DNA of 64,000 nucleotides from CAYRFF01 sp964436125 (GCA_964436125.1 CAYTBT010000002.1:84591-148590), one strand, 5' to 3'. Positions 28,365-37,973 are shown, counted from the stretch's first letter. Made by a program: numbers and translations. Notes: generated by a model not told the origin, from the letters alone.

Positions 28365-28404
28365 AGATTTCATTTCACCGGGTTCACCCCGTGAAATGAA
28401 ATCT
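28365..28404. repeat. long hairpin, 14-bp perfect outer stem
   Basis: AGATTTCATTTCAC (28365-28378) pairs perfectly with GTGAAATGAAATCT (28391-28404). After one mismatch, three more G-C pairs close a TTCA loop. Confidence 0.75.
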
Positions 28405-28890
28405 CCGATTTTGGCGAAGCCATTTCACCGGGTGAAGCCGCCGTTTTCCGCCAAAAAGGACTGAAAGCCCGCCACAGCATACGAAATTATTGCTAATTTA
28501 TGGCAAATTGAATGCGAATTTCACACAGACCTTTCCCTTTCCGCACCCTATCCCCCGCCTTTCCCTAAAGTAGGGAAAGGAGCCGAGTAATGAAAAGGAC
28601 GAAAGAGGTACAGAACTATTACAGAACACTTTAAGCCACAAGAAAGCCTGAAATGAATTCCGGTTTTCAAATCGGAAAAATAAATAAGTAACGAATTGAA
28701 AAAACAACTAACCATTGTATTAAACACTCACGGGTAGAGATAGCGGAATCGGAAGCTTCACCAGCGATACGTTGTTCGCCAAGCGGAATTGCGGTGATCT
28801 CGGTGTTCAGACCTTATGGGAAGTCAAGATAGAATGGGAAAGAGGAAGAACCATTGGAATCTTTTTCTAAACACCGAGTCACAAAAGCAT

Positions 28891-28956
28891 GAAGCGATAA
28901 GGCGAATCAACGGTTTCATTCCGTTTGAACGGAATGAAAATCGCCTTTGAAGCTTC
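28891..28956. repeat. nested 66-bp hairpin
   Basis: Three nested arms: GAAGC 28891-28895 with GCTTC 28952-28956, AAGGCGA 28899-28905 with TCGCCTT 28941-28947, and a perfect 12-bp core TTTCATTCCGTT 28914-28925 with AACGGAATGAAA 28928-28939. Confidence 0.75.
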
Positions 28957-28970
28957 CTAGCCTTTTTTGG

Positions 28971-28999
28971 ATACTTTTTTTGGGAATGAAAAAAAGTAT
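28971..28999. repeat. A/T-run hairpin, 11-bp perfect stem
   Basis: ATACTTTTTTT (28971-28981) pairs with AAAAAAAGTAT (28989-28999) around a 7-nt loop, 14 bp after the nested 66-bp hairpin. Confidence 0.65.
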
Positions 29000-29109
29000 C
29001 GAAGAATAAAAAGAACGGAAAGAAAAGAGAATTTTACAATCCCCGCAATCCGCAGCAATCCGTGAAATCCGCAATCAGCTCCTTTCCATCTTGAGGATGG
29101 CTGAATGAA

Positions 29110-29169
29110 GTCTCGGCTTGCCCGAGACCGAGTTGACTGAATGTCAAGCTGGTTCTGGCAGGCCAGAAC
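29110..29169. repeat. double-hairpin repeat, copy A
   Basis: GTCTCGG 29110-29116 pairs with CCGAGAC 29122-29128, and GTTCTGGC 29152-29159 pairs with GCCAGAAC 29162-29169. From 29121 to 29205 the sequence is repeated nearly unchanged at 36225-36325, including the second hairpin. Confidence 0.75.
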
Positions 29170-29183
29170 TACTTTCAGTCATA

Positions 29184-29205
29184 TTTCTATTGCACGTTTT
29201 GGGTA
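29184..29205 (+). repeat. dispersed 22-bp repeat R1, copy 3
   Basis: Identical to copy 2 (21399-21420). It follows 14 nt after the GTTCTGGC/GCCAGAAC hairpin and ends the repeat-rich desert. Confidence 0.75.
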
Positions 29206-29397
29206 TTAAGATAGATTATTCACAGACATAACTGCCATATACAAGGCATAAGAGCCCGGGCACGAGCATTTTGGAGGCTTAATGGGATTTAATCATAGGG
29301 GTTCTATCTCAGAAAATAACTGCAAGAGTTTTCTTTCTATCGTCATTTTCTCTCGATAAAGCTTATCTTAGCTGATATTCTTTATTAACCCATCATT

Positions 29398-31839
29398 ATG
29401 TCCTTAAAAAAAGCAAATTTCATTTTGTTGAGTGCCATACTCTTCATCAATACGCTAGGCTATAGTCAGAAACAGATTCAGAGTCCGTCCGATTTCCTCA
29501 CTTATACTTATGGATCCCGGATACCGACCTTTCAAGCAGTTCATAGCTATTTTTCTTATTTGTCCGATACTTCTCCATCTGTAAAACTTGTGCCTTATGG
29601 CAAATCCTATGAAGGCCGGCCACTAGTGCTTGTTTTTATCACTTCAGAAGAGAATATGGAGCACTTGCAGGACATTAGGGAAAACCATCTGCTCGGATAT
29701 GACAATCAAGTTCAAGATCCGTCAGATAAGCCGGTTATCCTATGGATGAGTTATAGTGTTCATGGGAATGAAGCGGGTGCTACCTCTGCCTCATTGAATA
29801 CGGCATATACTTTATTAACGCAGAAGAAAGATCTGCTTAAGGATGCCATAATAATAATGGATCCCTGTGTAAATCCGGATGGATATGCTCGCTATTCACA
29901 ATGGTATAACCAGGTTGCAGCATCGCCACCTCAGAGCCGAAGCGGAGTAATTGAGCATCAAGAACCATGGCCTACAGGACGCGTGAATCATTATCACTTT
30001 GACCTCAATCGCGACTGGGTGTGGGCGAGCCAGGTAGAAACACAGCAGAGGCTACCGTTTTTTCATCGATGGATGCCGCATGTTCATATTGATTTTCACG
30101 AGCAATATCCTGAGAATAATTATTTCTTTCCTCCGGCGGCAGAACCTATTCATCCGAGGATAACGCAGGGAGAAATAGAGATAATGAATGCATTTGGCGA
30201 TGCCAATTCCTCGGAATTTGACAAGAAAAAGTGGCTGTACTATACCGAGGAACTATTTGACTTATATTATCCATCTTATGGTGATACTTACCCGCTTTTT
30301 AACGGAGCAATAGGTATGACTTATGAGCAAGCTGGGCATGGGATCGCAGGCGTAAGCTACCGATTAAGAAACGGGACAACTCTCGATCTCATTGACCGGA
30401 TAAGACACCATACACAGACCGGAATCACGACGATTGAAAAAAGCATTGCCATCAAGGATGATATCCTGAAGAACTGGAATAATTATTTCCGTAGCGCATG
30501 GAGCAATGCCGGTGAAGAGATTCAGTCTTATGCCCTTCTATGCAAGACTGCTCAACAGAGGGAAAGTCTGAAAAAGCTACTTGCTCTTCATCGGATAAAG
30601 ACGCAAGACCTTCCGGCAAATGTCGATCTCCAGGGCTTCAGCTATCGATTTAATGATAATCGTCGCATACAATCCAATTCTTATACGCTTCTCATCGATT
30701 GCAATCAACCGGAAAGCCGACTCATTCATGTGCTTATGGAACCGGAGAGCACAATTTCCTCCGGAATCACCTATGATATCACGGCTTGGGCAATTCCCTA
30801 CATGTGGGGCATTGAAACCATATCGATGAAATACGTACCGACATTTGCGGAAGCTGATATCAAGAAAAGCAAGGAGAATTCCTCTACGATAGCGAGGAAG
30901 AGTGCGATAGCCTTTAAACGCGTGTACAAGGCGCTGGAAGATATACAAGATGTTGCATTATTAATGAAGAACGGCTATGATATAAGGGCATTTAAAGCTC
31001 CCGGCAAGGATCCGTATTTCCTTATTTTAAAGCCTGACAATCCTGAAAAAAGTTTTGAGAACTTGTCGGTTGAATGGAAGGCAATTACCGATGGTAGAGA
31101 ACTAGATTACGACCTGGGAAGTGCACATTTTAACTTGCTTGAAAAGCCCAGAGTTATTCTCGTAAAATCCGATGATGCCGATAAATACAGTTATGGATTT
31201 ATCTGGCACTACTTTGAGCAGGAGTTGCATTATCCGATTTATCGCATACCCATTGATGAGCTGGGTGAATACATGCATAGATATAATACGATTGTTTTCC
31301 CTGATGGGAATTATGCACTTGATACAAATCTTGTGAACAAGTTAAGTTCTTTTATGAAAAAGGGTGGCAAGCTCATATTAATCAAAGGGGCATCACAGAT
31401 TATGAATCCCTTGAATACACTGAAACTTGAGAAGAAGCCTCTTGGTCAAGAAAAAAGCACCTCCGGCAAGGTTATTTCTTATCTCGATCAGAAGAAGGAA
31501 GGGAGTTCTCTTCATAATCCGGGTGCAATTATGCGCATCAAGTGGGATAATGAAGCGCCGCTCGGCTGGGGAATGGAAAATTATTTAGATTGTTTAATCT
31601 TGGGAAATAAAGCCTATAAATACCTCGATGGAGGCGTTCAAGTCGGTTATTTCAATGAATGGGAAATGGGACGAGGCTACATTACACCGGAGATTAAAGA
31701 ACACTATGAGCACTCGATGAGATTCAGCTATAAAAAGTATGGCAGAGGTAAAATAATCTATATGCTTGACGATCCACTTTTCAGGAGTTTCTGGGAAAGC
31801 GGCAAACAATTATTTACCAATGCAATTATATTGATGTAA
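29398..31839 (+). CDS. M14-family zinc carboxypeptidase, secreted
   Basis: An 813-residue exported metallopeptidase with a signal peptide ending near GYSQ (residue 24). Zinc ligands fit His122 and Glu125 (YSVHGNEAG) and His234 (IDFHEQYP), with Glu310 in TYEQAGHG as the likely catalytic base; HFDLNRDW is also M14-typical. The C-terminal part (about 615-813) with VILVKSDDADKYS...YNTIVFPDGNY resembles the class I glutamine-amidotransferase-like domain often fused to this peptidase group in Bacteroidota. It probably degrades peptides in the periplasm. No sorting domain is present. Confidence 0.9.
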   Translation: MSLKKANFILLSAILFINTLGYSQKQIQSPSDFLTYTYGSRIPTFQAVHSYFSYLSDTSPSVKLVPYGKSYEGRPLVLVFITSEENMEHLQDIRENHLLGYDNQVQDPSDKPVILWMSYSVHGNEAGATSASLNTAYTLLTQKKDLLKDAIIIMDPCVNPDGYARYSQWYNQVAASPPQSRSGVIEHQEPWPTGRVNHYHFDLNRDWVWASQVETQQRLPFFHRWMPHVHIDFHEQYPENNYFFPPAAEPIHPRITQGEIEIMNAFGDANSSEFDKKKWLYYTEELFDLYYPSYGDTYPLFNGAIGMTYEQAGHGIAGVSYRLRNGTTLDLIDRIRHHTQTGITTIEKSIAIKDDILKNWNNYFRSAWSNAGEEIQSYALLCKTAQQRESLKKLLALHRIKTQDLPANVDLQGFSYRFNDNRRIQSNSYTLLIDCNQPESRLIHVLMEPESTISSGITYDITAWAIPYMWGIETISMKYVPTFAEADIKKSKENSSTIARKSAIAFKRVYKALEDIQDVALLMKNGYDIRAFKAPGKDPYFLILKPDNPEKSFENLSVEWKAITDGRELDYDLGSAHFNLLEKPRVILVKSDDADKYSYGFIWHYFEQELHYPIYRIPIDELGEYMHRYNTIVFPDGNYALDTNLVNKLSSFMKKGGKLILIKGASQIMNPLNTLKLEKKPLGQEKSTSGKVISYLDQKKEGSSLHNPGAIMRIKWDNEAPLGWGMENYLDCLILGNKAYKYLDGGVQVGYFNEWEMGRGYITPEIKEHYEHSMRFSYKKYGRGKIIYMLDDPLFRSFWESGKQLFTNAIILM

Positions 31840-31914
31840 TAAAAATACGCTGGATTTCTCCCGAGAAATTGCCGGCAGTTTTCATAAAATTTACAGAATA
31901 AACAAACAGAATTC

Positions 31915-33174
31915 ATGAGTACATCAGCCAATGATTCCACATTAAAATCATTTGTAAATGTTGAGAAAGGAAGTGATTTTCCTATTCAGAACTTACCATT
32001 CGGTATCGGAGTAATAGATGGTGAGCCACGTGTTGTATCGGCAATCGGCGATAAGGTTGTCGATCTTGTTGTACTTCATGAAATGGGTTATCTCAATGGT
32101 CTCAGTGTTCATGAAGGCGCCTTGCGCAACCCTTATCTGAATGAATTCATATCTCTGGGGAAGCCGGCTACCAATGAAACCAGGAGTCGTCTATCGGAAA
32201 TTTTACGTGAAGGGAGTGAGGCTGCGAGCGATGCACAATACTTCCTACGGGATATGGAGGAGGTTAATATGCTTATTCCGGTAAAAATAGGTGATTATAC
32301 CGATTTTTATTCCAGTAGAGAGCATGCAACCAATGTCGGGACCATGTTCCGCGGAAAAGAGAATGCCTTGAAGCCTAACTGGGTTCACCTTCCGGTAGGA
32401 TACCATGGACGCGCCTCTTCTGTCGTTGTCTCAGGCACAGATATTCACCGGCCGATAGGACAATTAAAGAAAGGGGACAATCCACCGATAGTCGGTGCAA
32501 GCGAGAGGCTGGATTTTGAGCTTGAAGTCGGGTTTATCGTCGGTGATGGCACGGCACTGGGAGATCGTATTGGGATAGATGAAGCTGAAGATCACATATT
32601 TGGTCTCTGTATGTTTAATGACTGGTCGGCACGGGATATTCAGGTATGGGAATATGTTCCACTGGGGCCATTCCTGGGAAAGAGTTTTGGTTCTACAATG
32701 TCTCCATGGATAGTAACTCTTGAGGCACTTGAACCATTCAGGTGTCCAAGCCCTGAGCAGAGCCCCGAGGTACTTGATTATTTGAAATACAAGGGGGACA
32801 AAAGCTATGACATTCATCTCGAAGTGGAAATGAACGGTCCGGGCGAGAAGCCTACAACAATCTGCAAGTCCAATTTTAAATACATGTACTGGACAATGGT
32901 ACAGCAACTCGCACATCATTCTATAAATGGGTGTAACTTTAATGTCGGTGATCTCTGTGCTTCCGGTACAATCTCCGGCAAGACACCGGATTCCTATGGC
33001 TCTCTTCTAGAATTGAGCTGGAATGGTGAAAATCCATTGAAGTTAAATGATGGTACGACACGTACTTTCATCCAGGATAGAGATACGATTAATTTAAAAG
33101 GCTATGCGGAAAAAGATGGCGTGCGCATCGGATTTGGGGATTGTAAAGGAACTATCCTTCCTGCCAAGCCTTAA
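31915..33174 (+). CDS. fahA: fumarylacetoacetase
   Basis: A 419-residue enzyme for the last step of tyrosine/homogentisate breakdown, splitting fumarylacetoacetate into fumarate and acetoacetate. The N-terminal FAH domain starts SFVNVEKGSDFPIQNLPFG. The metal and active-site blocks are DFYSSREHATNVG, LPVGYHGRASSVV, LDFELEVGFIVG, FNDWSARDIQVWEYVPLGPFLGKSF and NFNVGDLCASGTISG. Length is normal. It lies 75 bp after the M14 peptidase on the same strand; the two may share a transcript, though other tyrosine-degradation genes are absent here. Confidence 0.96.
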   Translation: MSTSANDSTLKSFVNVEKGSDFPIQNLPFGIGVIDGEPRVVSAIGDKVVDLVVLHEMGYLNGLSVHEGALRNPYLNEFISLGKPATNETRSRLSEILREGSEAASDAQYFLRDMEEVNMLIPVKIGDYTDFYSSREHATNVGTMFRGKENALKPNWVHLPVGYHGRASSVVVSGTDIHRPIGQLKKGDNPPIVGASERLDFELEVGFIVGDGTALGDRIGIDEAEDHIFGLCMFNDWSARDIQVWEYVPLGPFLGKSFGSTMSPWIVTLEALEPFRCPSPEQSPEVLDYLKYKGDKSYDIHLEVEMNGPGEKPTTICKSNFKYMYWTMVQQLAHHSINGCNFNVGDLCASGTISGKTPDSYGSLLELSWNGENPLKLNDGTTRTFIQDRDTINLKGYAEKDGVRIGFGDCKGTILPAKP

Positions 33175-33390
33175 AAGCCATGTTGCGATTCATGACTAAA
33201 TGATGCGTCTTGAATATTGTCCAATAGCATAAGCTAAGGGTGGATTTAAAATCCGAGGCTATTTTATTGTCGTGATTATCACCCGATGTTCTCTTTTTTA
33301 AATTGGGCAATGCCACAAGTGTTATAAAACGAGCTCAAATAATCAGAAATGTTTACTCGCTAGCCAAAAATAAACTGGGGAATATCCACC

Positions 33391-35850
33391 TTAATAGGGG
33401 TCCACATCAATATTAATACGCAATTGACTCATACCGGTCATTTTTTTTAATTGAGTAATGCGCAATAAAAATAATTTCTTTACCTTCATTAAGGTCGGAG
33501 CATCGTTTTTCAATTTTAGGAAGATATCATAACGATAGCGATTTTTCAACCTGGGAATAGTGCTTATAGAAGGTCCGAGGACGATAGTACCGAGTTCTGA
33601 GCGGAGTTTTTGTGTAAGCATAAATGCAGCTTTCTCCACGACAGGCTCCTTTTTATGTTCAAGGTGGATATTTATAAGTCGGATAATCGGTGGATAGGCA
33701 AATTCTCTTCTTTCTTTCATTTCTTGCTTGAACATAGCTTCATAGTCATGAGCAATCACCCATTTAAAGAGGACATGATGAAGATTGGAGGCCTGGATAA
33801 TTACTCTGGACTGGAAATCACCGCGACCGGCACGACCGGCAACTTGGTGGAGCAATTGATAAGCGCGTTCCTTTGCCCGGAAATTGGGAAAAGAAAAAAG
33901 CCTATCCGCTTCAATAACGCCTACCGTTCTGATATTATTAAAATTCAATCCCTTAGTAATCATCTGTGTACCGACCAAGATATCGATTTCTCCATTCTCA
34001 AAGGATGAAACTATGTCCAGCATAGCATCCTTTTTCCGTGTAGTATCGTAATCAAGTCGCTTAATATGTGCATCGGGAAACAATAACTCCAATTCTTCCT
34101 GTACTTTCTCCGTACCTATTCCCTTCTCTTGAATAACATTGCTTCCGCATTCCGGGCAGCTTATAGGTGGCACAACAGAAAAGCCACAATAATGACAGAG
34201 TGCTTTATGTCGCAACCTGTGGTATGTAAGACTTACATCACAATAGCGACACTCGAGATGCCAGTCACACTGAGAGCAATATAGCTGCGGAGAATATCCA
34301 CGCCGATTTTTAAATATGAGAGACTGAAATCCCTCTTTTAAATCCTCCTCGAGATAATTGATAAGATCCTGAGCAAAGATGCTTCTCTTCTTTTCTTGAG
34401 CACTACTCACCTTGCGGAGCTCAACGCTAGGCATTTTTCTATCTTTAAATCGCGTTTTCAGCGGAATATACGCATATCTACCTTGTTCCGCATTGTAAAA
34501 TGACTCTATGGAAGGCGTTGCTGAACCGAGTATAATATTACAATCATAAATCTGATATGAAGCGTAAATTGCTGCATCTCTGGCATTATATCGCGGTGCT
34601 GGATTAACTTGCTTAAAGGAACTATCGTGTTCTTCATCCACCACGATTAAACCCAGTTCCCTGAATGGTAGGAATATCCCTGATCGTACGGATAAAATAA
34701 GCTTTTTACTTTTATTATTTATATTTTTCCAGGCTTCCAGTCGTTCTGCATCATTCAGCCTCGAGTGATAGATAACAAGCTCATCCCTAAACAATGAAAG
34801 AAGTCGCTGTGTAATCTGTGTCGTCAAGGCTATCTCCGGGAGCAGATATAGAACTTGTTGTCCCTTGTTCAATGCATCTGCAATAAGATGTGCATATATC
34901 TCCGTTTTTCCGGAACCGGTAACCCCGTGCAATAGTGCCACATTCCCCTCTTTACAAGCCTTCTTGAGTCCATTCAGACTCTGTAATTGCATATCGCTGA
35001 GTTCAGCTAGTGAGCCGCTCTTTTTACCATCATCTGTGAGCTCTATCCTCGATACTTCTCGTTTATATCGCTCAATTATTCCCTTATCCTCAAGTGCCTT
35101 TAATGCTGCATAAGTTGCATCGATCCTCTTTCGTAATGTCTTAACTGTTATGATTCCATATTGCTTCCACATCTGAATAATTCCGAGAAGTATGTCGGAT
35201 TGTTTAGGTGCATTTTCCAGGAGATTAAAAGCTTTCGCAAATTCTTTTCCCTCATCATAAGGTGGCAATAACCGTACACAAGATTCCGTCTTAGGCTTAT
35301 ATCGTTCCTCGAGAATTTCCTGGATATTAACGACTTCTCTGGCATATAGGCGCTCAATAATCGCCATAACACTCTGCCTGTCGAGGATGAGGCGCGCTTG
35401 TTCCAGCGTAATGTAATCTTGATGAAGCACAGCCTCAGCAATAAGATATTCCTCATCATCGAGATAGGGCAATTCATTTTCTATGTCTTTCCCTTTAATA
35501 ATGCGCATCTCACTTTTCAGCCTGAATGAGGCCGGCAATGCAGCTTGCATTACTTCACCTATTGTACAGCAGTAATATTCAGCAATCCATTGCCAGAATT
35601 GTAGGTGTTTTTCTGTAAGAATAGGTGCTTCATCTAGCACGCTGAGGATAAACTTGAGCTTTCTATCTGATTCAACATGGTCATGAATGGAATGCACTAT
35701 TGCCGAGTAGTGTCGCTTGGGGCCAAATTGTACCTCAACTCTCACTCCTGTATTGACGCTTTCTTCTAGCTCAAGAGGAATTTTATAGGTGAACATCCCA
35801 TCAACGGCAAGAGGAATGATAAGCTGTGCATATTTACGATAATCCGGCAA
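33391..35850 (-). CDS. priA: primosomal replication-restart helicase PriA
   Basis: An 819-residue superfamily 2 helicase that recognises stalled forks and reloads the replisome. Domain order is normal: an N-terminal 3'-DNA-binding domain (about 1-105), a winged helix, then the helicase core with Walker A GVTGSGKT (309-316) and the DEEH box VVDEEHDSSF. The zinc-binding insert has eight cysteines in four CxxC pairs (CSQC, CRYC, CHYC, CPEC), followed by GTEKVQEEL, GTQMITKG and VAGRAGR. It is complete and convergent with fahA across a 216-bp gap. Confidence 0.96.
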   Translation of the reverse strand: MPDYRKYAQLIIPLAVDGMFTYKIPLELEESVNTGVRVEVQFGPKRHYSAIVHSIHDHVESDRKLKFILSVLDEAPILTEKHLQFWQWIAEYYCCTIGEVMQAALPASFRLKSEMRIIKGKDIENELPYLDDEEYLIAEAVLHQDYITLEQARLILDRQSVMAIIERLYAREVVNIQEILEERYKPKTESCVRLLPPYDEGKEFAKAFNLLENAPKQSDILLGIIQMWKQYGIITVKTLRKRIDATYAALKALEDKGIIERYKREVSRIELTDDGKKSGSLAELSDMQLQSLNGLKKACKEGNVALLHGVTGSGKTEIYAHLIADALNKGQQVLYLLPEIALTTQITQRLLSLFRDELVIYHSRLNDAERLEAWKNINNKSKKLILSVRSGIFLPFRELGLIVVDEEHDSSFKQVNPAPRYNARDAAIYASYQIYDCNIILGSATPSIESFYNAEQGRYAYIPLKTRFKDRKMPSVELRKVSSAQEKKRSIFAQDLINYLEEDLKEGFQSLIFKNRRGYSPQLYCSQCDWHLECRYCDVSLTYHRLRHKALCHYCGFSVVPPISCPECGSNVIQEKGIGTEKVQEELELLFPDAHIKRLDYDTTRKKDAMLDIVSSFENGEIDILVGTQMITKGLNFNNIRTVGVIEADRLFSFPNFRAKERAYQLLHQVAGRAGRGDFQSRVIIQASNLHHVLFKWVIAHDYEAMFKQEMKERREFAYPPIIRLINIHLEHKKEPVVEKAAFMLTQKLRSELGTIVLGPSISTIPRLKNRYRYDIFLKLKNDAPTLMKVKKLFLLRITQLKKMTGMSQLRINIDVDPY

Positions 35851-36396
35851 TGAATCTGTATTTTTCTCGCTTAAGAATAAACCGGGAATATACAGAATTA
35901 AGTAATACTATGCCTAATCGCTGAACTTGCTTTCTCATAGCTTTTTATTGAGGCCTTTTCATCTGGCTATTAATTACCTATAAATCAGTTGGGTATAATA
36001 GTTGTAACGAGTAGCGTCCGAAGGCGAAAAAGTATTATAACACTTTATATTTACCTCAAAGTTTTAAAACTAAAATCCTCTTGGCATGAACACTGACCTA
36101 TAGAAGCTATTTGCAAGGATTATGGTATAAATCCCTTCTAGCACATAAGCTTGTGAATACAAGCACCTTGCCCGATGCGATACGACCTTCGGCCATGCCG
36201 ATTCTCGGCATTCTATAGGGCTCACCCGAGACCGATTGACTAAATGTCAAGCTGGTTCTGGCAAGCCAGAACTACTCTCAGCCATATTTCTACCGTGTGC
36301 GCCTCTGGTGTATTGCGTTTTGGGTACTAGAGGAAAAGCCTATGCACATCCCGAAAGATGATAATTTGCCTGTTTTTCATTAAATTCGCTTCCAGT
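35851..36396. other. 546-bp intergenic region with repeat copy B
   Basis: Divergent gap between priA and the sugar-acetyltransferase gene. The right half (36225-36325) is copy B of the double-hairpin/R1 repeat. The left half is AT-rich with no supported gene. Confidence 0.5.
36225..36325 (+). repeat. hairpin plus R1 repeat, copy B
   Basis: Near-copy of 29121-29205, including the GTTCTGGC/GCCAGAAC hairpin at about 36254-36271. Within R1 it carries an 18-bp interruption (about 36293-36310) made of the R2 motif ACCGTGTGCGCCTCTGGTG, seen again near 43443 and 49780. Confidence 0.7.
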
Positions 36397-36984
36397 ATGG
36401 AGAAAAAAGTGTTTTTTTGCCATCCTACAGCCCTTATAGATGATGGAGCACAGATAGGAAAAGGCAGTAAGGTGTGGCATTTTAGCCACATTATGGGAAA
36501 AGCAACTATAGGAGAAAGCTGCAATATCGGACAGAATGTTTTCATTGCCGATAATGTCGTCTTAGGCTCCAATGTCAAGGTCCAGAACAATGTCTCGATC
36601 TACGAGGGTGTTTTCTGCGAGGATGATGTTTTTCTCGGTCCTTCGATGGTCTTCACCAATGTGATTAACCCACGTTCTGCAATAAACCGGCGTGGTACAT
36701 ACTCAATTACGAGGGTGAAACGCGGTGCCAGCATAGGAGCCAATGCAACTATAGTCTGTGGGAACACCATAGGGGAATATGCCTTCATCGGTGCCGGTGC
36801 TGTAGTGACTAAGGACGTGCTGCCCTATGCCCTTATCGTCGGTAACCCGGGTACACAGATCGGCTGGATGAGTGAAGCCGGAAGCAAGCTTAATTTTAAG
36901 CATGGCACAGCTGTCTGTCCCATAGACAAGAGTACATATATCCTCGAGAAAAACCGAGTTGTAAAGCTGAAAGTAAAAGAATAA
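36397..36984 (+). CDS. wlbB: UDP-amino-uronate N-acetyltransferase (WlbB/WbpD-like)
   Basis: A 195-residue left-handed beta-helix acyltransferase. The start is the Met of MEKKVFFCHPTALIDDG, where the family begins; a 13-residue in-frame extension is ignored. Hexapeptide repeats run through GKATIGESCNIGQNVFIADNVVLGSN and VKRGASIGANATIVCGNTIGEYAFIGAGAVVTKDV, with the signatures VWHFSHI and IVGNPGTQIGW. WbpD/WlbB acetylates the 3-amino group of UDP-GlcNAc(3NH2)A on the way to di-N-acetylated mannuronic acid. Its stop overlaps the wlbA start by one base (TAATG). Confidence 0.85.
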   Translation: MEKKVFFCHPTALIDDGAQIGKGSKVWHFSHIMGKATIGESCNIGQNVFIADNVVLGSNVKVQNNVSIYEGVFCEDDVFLGPSMVFTNVINPRSAINRRGTYSITRVKRGASIGANATIVCGNTIGEYAFIGAGAVVTKDVLPYALIVGNPGTQIGWMSEAGSKLNFKHGTAVCPIDKSTYILEKNRVVKLKVKE

Positions 36985-37973
36985 TGAAGGAGATAAAAAT
37001 AGCCATACTAGGGCTGGGAAGAATCGGACAACGGCACAGCAATATCATCCGTCGCTTAAAGAATTTTAAGCTTGAAGCATATATTGATCCGAGAGAGAGA
37101 CAAGTTCAAGATATAAGCCATTTTTCAAGTCTAGAAGAGTTTTTTGCTGCAGATATAGATATTGACCTCGTAGTTATCTGTACGCCTAATGGATTTCATG
37201 CTGCTCAAGCAGTTCAGTGCATTGAGCATGGTTATCACGTTATTATCGAGAAACCGATGGCACTGAATACGGCATCAGCCGAGCAGATTATTGAAACCGC
37301 CTTGCATCACAATAAACGCGTTTTCTGTGTCATGCAGAACCGATATTCAGCCGTCTCTACATGGTTGAAAGAATGCATAGAAAACAATCGTCTCGGTGAA
37401 ATATATTTCGTGGACATTCAATGCTACTGGAATAGGGATAATCGCTATTATCTCGAGCAGAATAAACAACATGACTGGCATGGAAGCGCACAGATGGATG
37501 GGGGACCACTTTTTACTCAATTTTCACATTTTATCGATACGGTTTACTGGCTACTCGGAGATTGGAAAGATATATATTCTACTCGTGAGTGTTTCAGAAA
37601 TAAAGCTTACACCGACTTTGAAGATACTGGAATTATAAACTTCAGGCTAGGAGAAAAAACCCTGGGAAACTTCACATATTCTACTGCCGTGTACAAGCAT
37701 AACTTAATGAGTGCCATCACTATACTTGCAGAAAAAGGATCAATACGCGTCGGTGGACAGTACATGCAAGAACTCCTTTCTTGTGAGATTGAAGACTATG
37801 AAATCCCGATGGAAACACTTCAGGCAATGGAACGCGTTCCGGCAGATAATCACATCCATATCTATGAGAATGTCTATGATGTACTTTACCATGAGAAATC
37901 CATTTCTACCAATGCCTATGAAGGAATGAAAGTAGTTCAGATTATTGAACGGATTTATAAGGGTGCTTCATAA
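36984..37973 (+). CDS. wlbA: UDP-N-acetylglucosaminuronate 3-dehydrogenase (WlbA/WbpB-like)
   Basis: A 329-residue Gfo/Idh/MocA oxidoreductase with the NAD loop ILGLGRIGQRH at its N terminus and the sugar-dehydrogenase EKPMALN. The downstream stretch FCVMQNRYSAVSTWLK, YWNRDNRYY and MDGGPLFTQFSHFIDTVYWLLGD matches WlbA/WbpB, which oxidises C3 of UDP-GlcNAcA before transamination and acetylation. It is translationally coupled to wlbB, so the pair works in one pathway. The expected C3 aminotransferase (WlbC/WbpE) and C6 dehydrogenase (WbpA) are not in the window. Confidence 0.85.
   Translation: MKEIKIAILGLGRIGQRHSNIIRRLKNFKLEAYIDPRERQVQDISHFSSLEEFFAADIDIDLVVICTPNGFHAAQAVQCIEHGYHVIIEKPMALNTASAEQIIETALHHNKRVFCVMQNRYSAVSTWLKECIENNRLGEIYFVDIQCYWNRDNRYYLEQNKQHDWHGSAQMDGGPLFTQFSHFIDTVYWLLGDWKDIYSTRECFRNKAYTDFEDTGIINFRLGEKTLGNFTYSTAVYKHNLMSAITILAEKGSIRVGGQYMQELLSCEIEDYEIPMETLQAMERVPADNHIHIYENVYDVLYHEKSISTNAYEGMKVVQIIERIYKGAS

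Larger units (their letters stand above)
27712..29397. other. 1.7-kb hairpin-rich gene desert
   Basis: No credible gene. The stretch carries at least six long perfect or near-perfect inverted repeats and a duplicated 23-bp C-rich string (27853-27875 and 28544-28566, one mismatch). Repeated TCGTAAGT phrases near 27911-27940 recall the tandem repeat at the window's right end. Composition is patchy, and the stretch looks like accumulated non-autonomous repeat elements. R1 copy 3 closes the right side at 29184-29205. Confidence 0.6.

Noticed and set aside
28498..28707. 69-codon minus-strand frame in the gene desert
   Set aside because: It runs across the C-rich duplicated string and has low-complexity aromatic content; no motif.
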